DNA of 61,008 bases from JBCBWG01 sp964579305 (lineage in GTDB: Bacteria > Pseudomonadota > Alphaproteobacteria > Rhizobiales > Hyphomicrobiaceae): positions 1 to 61,008 of the forward strand of contig CAZOGY010000007.1 of NCBI GenBank assembly GCA_964579305.1, read 5' to 3'. The translations under genes were made by a program, and so were the position numbers. Positions 53,191 through 61,008 of the stretch are shown here, in pieces. A model generated the notes under the pieces. The model worked only from the letters and a program-made list of their open reading frames with translations. It had not been told where the DNA came from and ran no database searches. Numbering within the stretch: position 1 is the stretch's first letter; each line of letters starts with the position of its first letter.

Positions 53191-54954
53191 TCAGGCACGC
53201 TTGCGCTGTGGCGGGAGGTCAGTGCAAACGCCTTCAGCAACCTCGGCAGCCATGCCGACCGACTCTGCCAAAGTTGGATGCGGGTGGATGGTCTTGCCGA
53301 TATCGACAGGATCAGCGCCCATTTCGACAGCCAGGCAAACCTCGCCGATCAAGTCGCCAGCGTGTGTGCCGACGATGCCGCCGCCGATGCAGCGATGGGT
53401 CTCGGCATCGAACAGCAGCTTGGTGAAGCCTTCGTCGCGGCCGTTGGCGATGGCCCGGCCTGAGGCGGCCCACGGGAACGTGGCCTTTTCAAACTTGATG
53501 CCTTGCGCTTTCGCCTCGGTCTCCGTCAGCCCGGCCCAGGCAATTTCGGGATCGGTGTAAGCGACCGACGGGATCTGGCGGGCATCGAACGCGCTTTTCT
53601 GCCCAGCGGCGGCTTCAGCGGCGACATGGCCTTCGTGGACAGCTTTGTGGGCAAGCATCGGCTGGCCAACGATGTCGCCGATGGCGAAAATGTGAGACAC
53701 GTTGGTGCGCATTTGGGAATCGGCTTCAATGAAACCGCGCTCGGTGACCGCAACGCCGGCCTTGTCGGCATCGATGAGTTTGCCGTTGGGGCTGCGGCCG
53801 ACCGCGACCAGAACCATGTCGTAAAGTTGCGGCCCGTCAGGTGCGTTCTCACCTTCAAAAGTGACCTGAATGCCATCGTCGGTGGCTTCGACCCCGGTCG
53901 TTTTCGTCTTCAGCATGATGTTGTCAAAGCGGTGGGCGTTGAACTTCTCCCAGACCTTGACAAGGTCGCGATCCGCGCCGGGCATCAGACCATCGAGCAT
54001 TTCCACGCAGTCAAGTCGGGCGCCGAGCGAAGAGTAGACCGTCGCCATTTCAAGCCCGATGATGCCACCGCCAATGACGAGCATGCGTTTGGGGATCTGG
54101 CGCAATTCAAGCGCGCCGGTTGAATCGACGATGCGCGGATCTTCGGGGATGAACGGCAGTTGTACCGCTTCAGAGCCGGCTGCGATGATGGCCTTTTCAA
54201 AACGGACCGTTTTCTCGCCGGAACCATCTGAAAGCGCGACCTTGACGTGGTGGGGATCAAGGAATTTGCCGGTGCCGGTGACGACGTCGACTTTACGCGC
54301 CTTGGCCATGCCGGCCAGACCGTTGGTCAGTTTGCCGACGACTTTTTCTTTGTGTGTGCGCAGTTTAGCCAAATCGATTTCGGGTTTGGCGAAAGCAATG
54401 CCGATGTCAGCCATATGGCTTGCTTCATCCATCACGGCGGCGGTGTGGAGGAGCGCTTTTGAGGGGATGCAGCCGACGTTAAGACAGACGCCGCCGAGCA
54501 CATTCCAGCGTTCGACGAGAACGGTTTTTTGGCCAAGATCGGCCGCGCGGAAAGCGGCCGAATAGCCGCCGGGCCCGGCGCCAAGAACAAGGACCTCACA
54601 TGTGATGTCAGCGTCGCCGGTGTGTGTGGCCGCGGTTGGCGCTGGTTCTGGCGCGGCCGGGGGCGGCGCAGAGCCGGCTTGATCTTGCGCTTGGCCGTCT
54701 GCGGCGGTGTTAGCGCCGTCGACCGCCTCAAGCGTCAAGATCACGGTGCCTTCGGAGACCTTATCACCCACGGCGACTTTCACCTCGACAACCGTGCCGG
54801 CTTGTGGTGCCGGGACATCCATCGTGGCCTTGTCACTTTCCAAGGTCAGGAGCGGATCTTCGGGCTGAACCGTGTCGCCAGGTTTCACGAGGATTTCGAT
54901 AATGGGGACATCATCGAAATCACCGATGTCTGGAACCTTGATTTCAATTGCCAT
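53191..54954 (-). CDS. lpdA: Dihydrolipoyl dehydrogenase with N-terminal lipoyl domain (E3)
   Basis: The product is 587 aa. Residues 1-80 form a lipoyl domain with ESDKATMDVP and the lipoylated Lys42, then an Ala/Pro-rich linker (81-115), then the flavoprotein with FAD motif VLVLGAGPGGYSAAF and the redox pair Cys157-Cys162 in GGVCLNVGCIPSK. NAD-binding VIGGGIIGLEMATVYSSLG is also clear. An E3 carrying its own lipoyl domain is the P64k/Neisseria-like arrangement that goes with homodimeric E1. The start at 54954 gives MAIEIKVPDIGDFDDVP. The frame to 55050 is unsupported. It lies 22 bp behind aceF. Confidence 0.95.
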   Translation of the reverse strand: MAIEIKVPDIGDFDDVPIIEILVKPGDTVQPEDPLLTLESDKATMDVPAPQAGTVVEVKVAVGDKVSEGTVILTLEAVDGANTAADGQAQDQAGSAPPPAAPEPAPTAATHTGDADITCEVLVLGAGPGGYSAAFRAADLGQKTVLVERWNVLGGVCLNVGCIPSKALLHTAAVMDEASHMADIGIAFAKPEIDLAKLRTHKEKVVGKLTNGLAGMAKARKVDVVTGTGKFLDPHHVKVALSDGSGEKTVRFEKAIIAAGSEAVQLPFIPEDPRIVDSTGALELRQIPKRMLVIGGGIIGLEMATVYSSLGARLDCVEMLDGLMPGADRDLVKVWEKFNAHRFDNIMLKTKTTGVEATDDGIQVTFEGENAPDGPQLYDMVLVAVGRSPNGKLIDADKAGVAVTERGFIEADSQMRTNVSHIFAIGDIVGQPMLAHKAVHEGHVAAEAAAGQKSAFDARQIPSVAYTDPEIAWAGLTETEAKAQGIKFEKATFPWAASGRAIANGRDEGFTKLLFDAETHRCIGGGIVGTHAGDLIGEVCLAVEMGADPVDIGKTIHPHPTLAESVGMAAEVAEGVCTDLPPQRKRA

Positions 54955-54976
54955 AGTGCGTGCTCCAGATATCGGG

Positions 54977-56287
54977 TTAAAGGACCAGCTCGCGCACATC
55001 GCTGAGGATGGCGGCAAGGCGACGCGTGAAGCGGGCGGCAAGCGCGCCATCGATCACGCGGTGGTCGTATGACAGGCAGACCGGCAGCATCAGGCGCGGT
55101 TTGAATTCTTTGCCGTCCCAAACCGGTTTCATTGTGGATCGGACGACACCGAGGATGGCGACCTCGGGCGCGTTGACAACCGGTGTGAAGTGCGTGCCGC
55201 CGATCCCGCCAAGGCTTGAAATGGAAAATGTGCCGCCTGAAATATCGGCGGGCGTGATTTTTCCATCGCGCATTTTGGCAGAGATCTCGCCGAGTTCTTT
55301 TGACAGATCGATGATGCCTTTGGCGTCGACATCTTTGATCACCGGTACGACAAGTCCGTCCGGCGTATCAACGGCAACGCCAATGTTATAATACTTCTTA
55401 AAAATCAGGCTGTCTTTGGACGGGCCGAGCGACGCATTGAATTCTGGGAATTCGCGCAGGCACGTCACCGAGGCCTTGAGCAGGAATGACAAAAGCGTCA
55501 CGCGATAGCCTTGCTCTTTGGCTTTCCCGTCAAGCTTGCGTCGGTAATCGTCGAGTTCGGTGATGTCGGCTTCGTCGGTGTGTGTGACGTGGGGGATATT
55601 GAGCCACGCGCGATGAAGGTGCGGACCCGACAGTTTCTTCAACCGGCTCAGCGGCTTTTCTTCGATTTCGCCGAACTTTGCAAAGTCCTGCGCCGGGATC
55701 TCTGGAATGCCGGTACCGCCGGCTGGTCCGCTTGGACCGGAGCCGGCAAGCGCGGCCTTTACATCGTCTTTCGTGATCCGCCCTTTTTCGCCGGAACCGG
55801 AAATTTTTGTGAGGTCGATTTCCAATTCACGCGCAAGGCGGCGCACGGTAGGGCTGGCGTGGGCGTCGCCGAAGTCGATTGGAGCTGGAATGGCGCGCGT
55901 CGCTGCCGACAAACCGGCAGACTGGGCGGCGGCGCTGTCCGACTTGGCTTGCGTTGCGTCCGTGTGCGCCTGGGATGGGGCCGAGGATGCGTTGTTTGCC
56001 GATTGGGCAGCTTGATCGTTCGCCGATGCGTTGTCTGAAGCGTCGGCGCTGTCAGCCTCCAGTTTGATGATCAGCGTTCCCTGCGAGACTTTGTCGCCGA
56101 CACTGACGACAACTTCAGCGACTTTGCCGGCTTGCGGCGCCGGCACGTCCATTGTCGCCTTGTCGCTTTCCAGGGTCAGGATTGGGTCTTCAGGTGCAAT
56201 CGTGTCACCGGCTTTGACCAGAATTTCGATGATCGGAACGTCGTCGAAGTCGCCGATGTCGGGGACTTTCACATCAATCAGGGCCAT
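54977..56287 (-). CDS. aceF: Pyruvate dehydrogenase E2, dihydrolipoamide acetyltransferase
   Basis: The product is 436 aa. A single lipoyl domain (residues 1-80, Lys43 in ESDKATMDVP) is followed by an Ala/Ser/Asp-rich linker. A peripheral-subunit-binding domain follows (HASPTVRRLARELEIDL through GRITKDDVKAAL), and then the catalytic acyltransferase domain with HRVIDG, His409 and Asp413 near the C-terminus. E. coli AceF has three lipoyl domains, so this one is shorter. It acetylates CoA from acetyl-lipoyl groups made by AceE. It lies 76 bp downstream of aceE and 22 bp upstream of the E3 gene. Confidence 0.96.
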   Translation of the reverse strand: MALIDVKVPDIGDFDDVPIIEILVKAGDTIAPEDPILTLESDKATMDVPAPQAGKVAEVVVSVGDKVSQGTLIIKLEADSADASDNASANDQAAQSANNASSAPSQAHTDATQAKSDSAAAQSAGLSAATRAIPAPIDFGDAHASPTVRRLARELEIDLTKISGSGEKGRITKDDVKAALAGSGPSGPAGGTGIPEIPAQDFAKFGEIEEKPLSRLKKLSGPHLHRAWLNIPHVTHTDEADITELDDYRRKLDGKAKEQGYRVTLLSFLLKASVTCLREFPEFNASLGPSKDSLIFKKYYNIGVAVDTPDGLVVPVIKDVDAKGIIDLSKELGEISAKMRDGKITPADISGGTFSISSLGGIGGTHFTPVVNAPEVAILGVVRSTMKPVWDGKEFKPRLMLPVCLSYDHRVIDGALAARFTRRLAAILSDVRELVL

Positions 56288-56363
56288 GGTGTTTCCTCAG
56301 CCGAATTCGTTTCGTGCTTGATGACGCAAGATACGTGCTTGCGCGATTGCGGTGGTGGCGGGG

Positions 56364-59027
56364 TTATGCGAACGCTGGGTTTGGCTTGTCAGGATCGATT
56401 TCGTATTTGCGGATCGCTTCGCTGACCGTACGCGATGGGATCTTGTTGTCATCCGCGAGTGCCTTGAGCGCAGCAACGGTGACATAACGCCGGTCGACTT
56501 CGAAATGCTCGCGCAATTTCTTTCGATAATCTGAACGGCCAAAACCATCGGTTCCGAGAACTTTATACGTGCCGGGGATGTAGGCACGCACCTGATCGGC
56601 GAACGCTTTGATATAATCGGTCGATGCGATAACCGGGGCATCACCACGGTCTTTGATTTTCTGGGTGATGAACGGGACCTTGGGCGTTTCTTCGGGATGC
56701 AGCAAATTCCAGCGTTCGGCAGCGGCGGCGTCGCGGGCCAATTCGGTAAAGCTCGTTGCCGACCAGATATCTGCCTCAACGCCGAAATCGGACTTGAGGA
56801 GGTCGGCTGCGGCAATGACTTCCCGGAAGATGGTGCCTGAGCCCATCAGGTTGACTTTCAAACGCGCGGACGGGTCGTCGGCTGGTTTGAACAGATAGAG
56901 GCCTTTGATGATATCGTCGGCGGCCCCTTCAGGCATGCCGGGATGCGGATAGTTTTCATTCATGACCGTCAGATAATAGAAAACATCTTCCTGGTTTTCG
57001 ATCATCCGTTTCATGCCGTTTTGGATAATTACGGCCAATTCGTAACTGAAGGTGGGGTCGTAGGAGATACAGTTGGGGATGGTGGCTGAGAGAATGTGGC
57101 TGTGGCCGTCCTCGTGCTGCAAGCCTTCGCCATTGAGCGTCGTCCGGCCAGCGGTGCCGCCAATCAGGAACCCGCGCGCGCGGCTGTCGCCGGCGGCCCA
57201 GGCGAGGTCGTGCACGCGCTGGAAGCCGAACATCGAATAGTAGATGTAGAACGGGATCATTGTGACGTTCGACGTCGAGTAGCTTGTCGCTGCCGCGATC
57301 CAGCTTGACATCGCACCGGCCTCGTTAATCCCTTCTTGGAGCATCTGGCCGTTTTTGCTTTCCTTATAATACATCAGCTGGTCGGCGTCCTGGGGCTGAT
57401 AAAGCTGGCCGACCTGGCTGAAAATGCCGAATTGGCGGAACATGCCTTCCATGCCGAATGTGCGGCTTTCATCCGGCACGATCGGGACGACGCGGGGACC
57501 CAAGGTTTTATCGCGCAGCAGTGTCGTCAAAATCCGCACGAAAGCCATCGTGGTGGAGATTTCGCGGTCCGGTCCGGTGGCTTCGAGTTGCGACTTGAAA
57601 GCGGAGAGTTCCGGGGCGGTAAGCGCTTCTTCGCTTTTCATGCGACGCGCGGGGAGCGAGCCGCCCAGGGCTTCGCGCCGTTCGCGCAGGTACTGCATTT
57701 CCGGCGCGCTTTCCTCAAGCTTGATCAGCTTAAGGTCGGCGACTTCCTGATCGCTGAGCGGTACTTTGAAGCGGTCGCGGAATTGTAGAAGGGCTTCAAC
57801 GCCCATCTTCTTGGCCTGGTGGGCCAACATCTGGCCTTCGCCAGCCTCGCCCATGCCGAAGCCCTTGACGGTCTTGGCAAGGATCACATTGGGCTGACCT
57901 TGGTGGTCGACGGCGGCTTTGTAGGCGGCATAGACCTTGACGGCATCGTGGCCGCCACGGGTCAGCGTCCAGATTTTCTCGTCCGGCCAATCAGCGACCA
58001 TTGCAGCCGTTTCTGGATAACGGCCAAAAAACTTCTCTCGGATATAGGCGCCGTCTTTTGATTTGAAATCCTGGTATTCGCCGTCAAGGCATTCTTCCAT
58101 CAACTGGCGCAAATGACCGGTGGTGTCTTTGGCAATCAGCTCGTCCCAGTTCGAGCCCCAAATGCATTTGATGACGTTCCAGCCAGCGCCGCGGAAATCA
58201 CTTTCCAGTTCCTGGATAATCTTACCGTTACCTCGTACGGGACCGTCGAGGCGTTGCAGGTTGCAGTTGATCACAAAAATCAAGTTATCGAGCCGTTCGC
58301 GGCCGGCCAGACCAATCGCCCCCATGCTCTCGGGCTCGTCCATCTCGCCGTCGCCGCAGAAGACCCAGACGTGCCGGTTCGACGTGTCTGAAAGTCCACG
58401 CCCGTGCAGATACTTCAAGAAGCGGGCCTGGTAGATGGCCATCAGCGGGCCAAGTCCCATCGAAACGGTTGGGAACTGCCAGAAGTCCGGCATCAGCCAA
58501 GGGTGGGGATAGCTTGAGACGCCCTTGCCATCGACTTCCTGGCGGAAATTCAACACCTGTTCTTCGCTCAATCGGCCTTCCACGAAAGCACGGGCATAAA
58601 TGCCTGGCGAAGAATGGCCTTGATAGAAAATCAGATCGCCGCCATGGCCGTCGTGCGGTGCGTGCCAGAAATGCGTGAAGCCGGTGGCATAAAGAGTTGC
58701 TGCGGATTGAAACGATGCAATATGGCCGCCGAGTTCGGAGCTATCTTTATTGGCTTTCAGAACGATCGCGGCTGCGTTCCAGCGAATTGCCGCGCGCACC
58801 TTCATTTCCAGCTCGCGGTCGCCTGGATACTCGGGCTGTTTATCCGGCGCGATGGTATTCATGTAGGCGGTGTTGGATGCAAATGGCAGGCTGGCGCCCG
58901 AGCGGCGTGCCGCTGCAACGGCGCTTTCCAGCAGGTCGTCGGCCTGCCCCGTTCCTTCAAACGCGATCACCGAGTTGATCGCGTCCACCCATTCCTGCCG
59001 TTCGGCGACGTCGTCGAGCCCTGCCAT
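56364..59027 (-). CDS. aceE: Pyruvate dehydrogenase E1, homodimeric type
   Basis: The product is 887 aa, the usual length for AceE. The thiamine diphosphate motif is FCGDGEMDEPESMGAIGLAG, and other typical segments are GGHIASFQSAATLYATGFTH and GTAGRTTLNGEGLQHEDGHS. It decarboxylates pyruvate and acetylates E2 lipoyl groups. Many alphaproteobacteria use the heterotetrameric PdhA/PdhB instead, so the AceE type is notable in this context. GGGAGCG lies about eight bases before the ATG. It is the first gene of the aceE-aceF-lpd operon on the minus strand. Confidence 0.96.
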   Translation of the reverse strand: MAGLDDVAERQEWVDAINSVIAFEGTGQADDLLESAVAAARRSGASLPFASNTAYMNTIAPDKQPEYPGDRELEMKVRAAIRWNAAAIVLKANKDSSELGGHIASFQSAATLYATGFTHFWHAPHDGHGGDLIFYQGHSSPGIYARAFVEGRLSEEQVLNFRQEVDGKGVSSYPHPWLMPDFWQFPTVSMGLGPLMAIYQARFLKYLHGRGLSDTSNRHVWVFCGDGEMDEPESMGAIGLAGRERLDNLIFVINCNLQRLDGPVRGNGKIIQELESDFRGAGWNVIKCIWGSNWDELIAKDTTGHLRQLMEECLDGEYQDFKSKDGAYIREKFFGRYPETAAMVADWPDEKIWTLTRGGHDAVKVYAAYKAAVDHQGQPNVILAKTVKGFGMGEAGEGQMLAHQAKKMGVEALLQFRDRFKVPLSDQEVADLKLIKLEESAPEMQYLRERREALGGSLPARRMKSEEALTAPELSAFKSQLEATGPDREISTTMAFVRILTTLLRDKTLGPRVVPIVPDESRTFGMEGMFRQFGIFSQVGQLYQPQDADQLMYYKESKNGQMLQEGINEAGAMSSWIAAATSYSTSNVTMIPFYIYYSMFGFQRVHDLAWAAGDSRARGFLIGGTAGRTTLNGEGLQHEDGHSHILSATIPNCISYDPTFSYELAVIIQNGMKRMIENQEDVFYYLTVMNENYPHPGMPEGAADDIIKGLYLFKPADDPSARLKVNLMGSGTIFREVIAAADLLKSDFGVEADIWSATSFTELARDAAAAERWNLLHPEETPKVPFITQKIKDRGDAPVIASTDYIKAFADQVRAYIPGTYKVLGTDGFGRSDYRKKLREHFEVDRRYVTVAALKALADDNKIPSRTVSEAIRKYEIDPDKPNPAFA

Positions 59028-59237
59028 ATCGAATCGCTCCCACCGTGGTCCGTTTGGGCGACGTTAGACGTTCGGACGGGTGTGACAGAAGTAGCCATTC
59101 GCAGGGCACGGTCACCCTTGGTTGATAATGGGCAAGCGCCACGCACACGAACGCCCGCAACTGCTTGGCAATCGACAAGGCGCACGGGTGCCAACGGTTT
59201 GCCTTGGGCCAAAGCGCGCAGGTGCAAGGGGCGCTGG

Positions 59238-60794
59238 TCAGGTCGCGGAAAACACCGGGAAGGTGACGCCCAGAGCCCAGGCGAGGATCAGACCCATTCC
59301 GATCCCCGGGGCCAACGGCGAGCGCGTGCGGTGGCCGACCCACGAGCCCATCAGTCCAAACACAATGAAAAATATGATGATTACCGGCATGATGATCACC
59401 AGAAAGAACAGGCGTTCAAGGTCGAGGGCAACGGCAATCGCAAGCGAGACCAGAAAGGCCGTGCGGGCAAACGCAATGCGCCACCAGGATGCGTGGCCAG
59501 ATGCAGCCAGGACGCTGTCGGCGAGCATGTAGGCGATTGTCCCGACGGCCATGGCGGCAATGATGATCAAGCGATCGGTGTTGGGCGTGAAATTCGCCAC
59601 GTAGCGGTCGAGCGCGCCTCCAAAAATCGCGATGCCGTAGATTGCGAGCGCGGCGGCTGCGATCAGGCCCGGTTGCGCCGCAGCCAGGACGCCGCCGTTG
59701 TGTTTGCGCAGCGTCGGCAGGGCGGCACCGCCAAAGTGCAACACAGCCAGCGACAACACCCCGAATAAAAGAAAGTGGATCGCCAGGTAGTCTGCGACGA
59801 GGACTGGCAATAGGCGTGTTTCGACCAAGGTGAGGCCAAGCGGCGTGATGATCGTCGGCACGAGCGTGGCTGCGAAAAAAGTCGCCAGCGGAATGTCGGT
59901 GGGTTCGGCCTGGCTTGCCGGCAAGAACTGTGCAAGCGGCCATGCCAAGGTGATGATGCCGGCCAACAGCAGCAGGATCCAGCCACCTGTCGCAGCGACT
60001 GGGCCCTGACTTTGTCGATCGAAAACGACGTCCAGCCAGGCACGGGCCTCGCGCATGCCGGTCGGAGAATAAAGGACGCCGACATGTTCCACCATTGGGG
60101 CTGCAACGGCACGGCGACCGGTGCCCGCGGCTGGGTCGCCGCTCGTTGCGCCTTCGTTTGCCTGCGGATCGGCGAGTTTTAGGGCCTTGACGGCTTCCCG
60201 GCGCAAAAAATCTTCCCAGGCGCCCGTAATCATCAGGAGATTGCGCGGACTGTTTGGGGTGACAGCGCGCGAGAACATGGAAATTGCAATTGTCGCGGCA
60301 ACGCGCACGTCCGCTTTGGCGCGACGCACGACGATATCGGAGGCCATCGAATGGCCCAGGAGTGCTAAGCGACCGTCAACGCCCGGCATGTTCAGCACCG
60401 CATCGCTGACGCGGCCGACCTCGGCCATCAAAAGCCGCGAGGTGCCCTCGATTTTCGTGACATCGCCCGACATTGGCTTGGGATTGCGGCCGTGGCCTTC
60501 AAAATCGAAGGTGACGGCGACGTAGCCGGCGTGCGCAAGTGTCAGCGCGTAGGCTTCCATAAGCTGCCTTGAGCCGGCAAAACCGTGCGCGATGACCACG
60601 GCGGGTGCGCGGGTTGCGTTCGCCACAGCCTGGCGATCGCGATAGATGGTGGCCGGCGTCCCATCGATCACGCTGGTTGTGATGGCGACGTCCGCGCGGT
60701 GCCTTTCAAGGCCAACAAGTGCCACGATGATCATGGTGATCGCCACGGCCAGGATGGCTGTCGGCAGGCTGCGCGATCCGCCTAAGACTGGCAT
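59238..60794 (-). CDS. Alpha/beta hydrolase fused to C-terminal membrane domain
   Basis: The product is 518 aa from the ATG at 60794. One hydrophobic segment (TAILAVAITMIIVALVGL) at residues 10-28 precedes an alpha/beta hydrolase domain with HGFAGSRQLMEAYAL, FDFEGHGRNPK and the nucleophile elbow LALLGHSMASD (a Ser in GHSMA). After residue about 270 there are eight or nine hydrophobic segments. The soluble domain would lie on the outer face if the first segment is a signal anchor. The substrate is unknown. The frame is open upstream to 60914, into an R2 repeat, so the start at 60794 with GGAG upstream is preferred. Confidence 0.75.
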   Translation of the reverse strand: MPVLGGSRSLPTAILAVAITMIIVALVGLERHRADVAITTSVIDGTPATIYRDRQAVANATRAPAVVIAHGFAGSRQLMEAYALTLAHAGYVAVTFDFEGHGRNPKPMSGDVTKIEGTSRLLMAEVGRVSDAVLNMPGVDGRLALLGHSMASDIVVRRAKADVRVAATIAISMFSRAVTPNSPRNLLMITGAWEDFLRREAVKALKLADPQANEGATSGDPAAGTGRRAVAAPMVEHVGVLYSPTGMREARAWLDVVFDRQSQGPVAATGGWILLLLAGIITLAWPLAQFLPASQAEPTDIPLATFFAATLVPTIITPLGLTLVETRLLPVLVADYLAIHFLLFGVLSLAVLHFGGAALPTLRKHNGGVLAAAQPGLIAAAALAIYGIAIFGGALDRYVANFTPNTDRLIIIAAMAVGTIAYMLADSVLAASGHASWWRIAFARTAFLVSLAIAVALDLERLFFLVIIMPVIIIFFIVFGLMGSWVGHRTRSPLAPGIGMGLILAWALGVTFPVFSAT

Positions 60795-60897
60795 GGCGGC
60801 GCTCCATCGGTTCCGATCCACTCTTGCCTTTTGGCGGCGATTGGCCTGGCGATCAATGGTCTTGCGCGGTCGGCACGGCTGATCTCGATGATGCTCT

Positions 60898-61008
60898 ATT
60901 AAAGCGTGTCGCATGAAATGCGCCTCGCTTTAGCTCTGTATCGCTCACGGGCTGTTGGCCCTCCGCGGGGGCGGGCCGTTTTCGTGTCGATGTTTCGAAC
61001 ACGAACAT
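60898..61008 (+). repeat. R2 palindromic repeat, copy C (cut by window end)
   Basis: It begins TTAAAGCGTGTCGCATGAAA and continues almost as copy B (47039-47211) to the window edge at ACACGAACAT. The internal hairpin TAAAGCG/CGCTTTA is perfect in this copy, enclosing GCAT-GAA-ATGC. It lies about 100 bp upstream of the hydrolase start. Confidence 0.75.

Overview
The window is a chromosomal segment of a draft assembly. It has two 100-N scaffold gaps, at 8813-8912 and 48497-48596, and is moderately high in GC (near 60% by eye). The gene families point to an alphaproteobacterium, most probably in or near the Hyphomicrobiales (Rhizobiales): BtaA/BtaB betaine-lipid enzymes, a TAXI-type TRAP transporter, an NsrR-like Rrf2 regulator, a PrtD/HlyD type I exporter, and short palindromic intergenic repeats of the kind common in that order. 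This placement is inferred from family content, since no rRNA gene is present.

Layout from left to right. Positions 1-4444 hold polyphosphate metabolism (ppk, ppx), with a double-hairpin repeat directly in front of ppk, followed by a CbpA-like DnaJ protein (4686-5588). Next come a type I secretion ABC protein and HlyD adaptor (broken by gap 1), a small exported His/Tyr/Arg-rich protein, an RlmB-type rRNA methylase, tRNA-Tyr, a YbjN-like protein, tRNA-Gly and an AAA+ ATPase with a MshEN-like N-terminus. From 13.8 to 22.5 kb lie single metabolic genes: a membrane spermidine-synthase-like protein, a HAD hydrolase, a YihU-like dehydrogenase overlapping arfB, an RraA-like protein, an epoxide-hydrolase-like enzyme and a CapA-like protein. 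Positions 22.7-26.1 kb carry a polar amino-acid ABC transporter whose binding-protein gene has two in-frame stops. Positions 26.2-31.5 kb carry the conserved prkA-yeaH-spoVR stress cluster. In it prkA also has two close in-frame stops, and a second copy of the double-hairpin repeat sits between yeaH and spoVR.

The right half holds a KefB-like antiporter, a cytochrome P450, a DedA protein, btaA-btaB, a lipoprotein, a quinone oxidoreductase, a GST, RNase D, aspS, a membrane-anchored M78-like metallopeptidase, a ceramidase-family protein and tRNA-Leu. After the second gap come a TAXI-TRAP transporter with a small overlapping membrane protein, an NsrR-like regulator, an aceE-aceF-lpd pyruvate dehydrogenase operon (homodimeric E1, lipoylated E3), and an alpha/beta hydrolase fused to a membrane domain.

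The most unusual signals are non-coding. Three families of short palindromic repeats are scattered here: R1 (167 bp, double hairpin, two copies), R2 (about 155-175 bp, three copies) and R3 (71 bp, two copies). In three cases the end of a repeat supplies the stop codon of the neighbouring gene (yeaH, rnd and an unknown gene at 46365). Separately, two otherwise well-preserved genes carry closely spaced pairs of in-frame stop codons. No CRISPR array, complete insertion sequence, prophage or canonical defence locus was seen.
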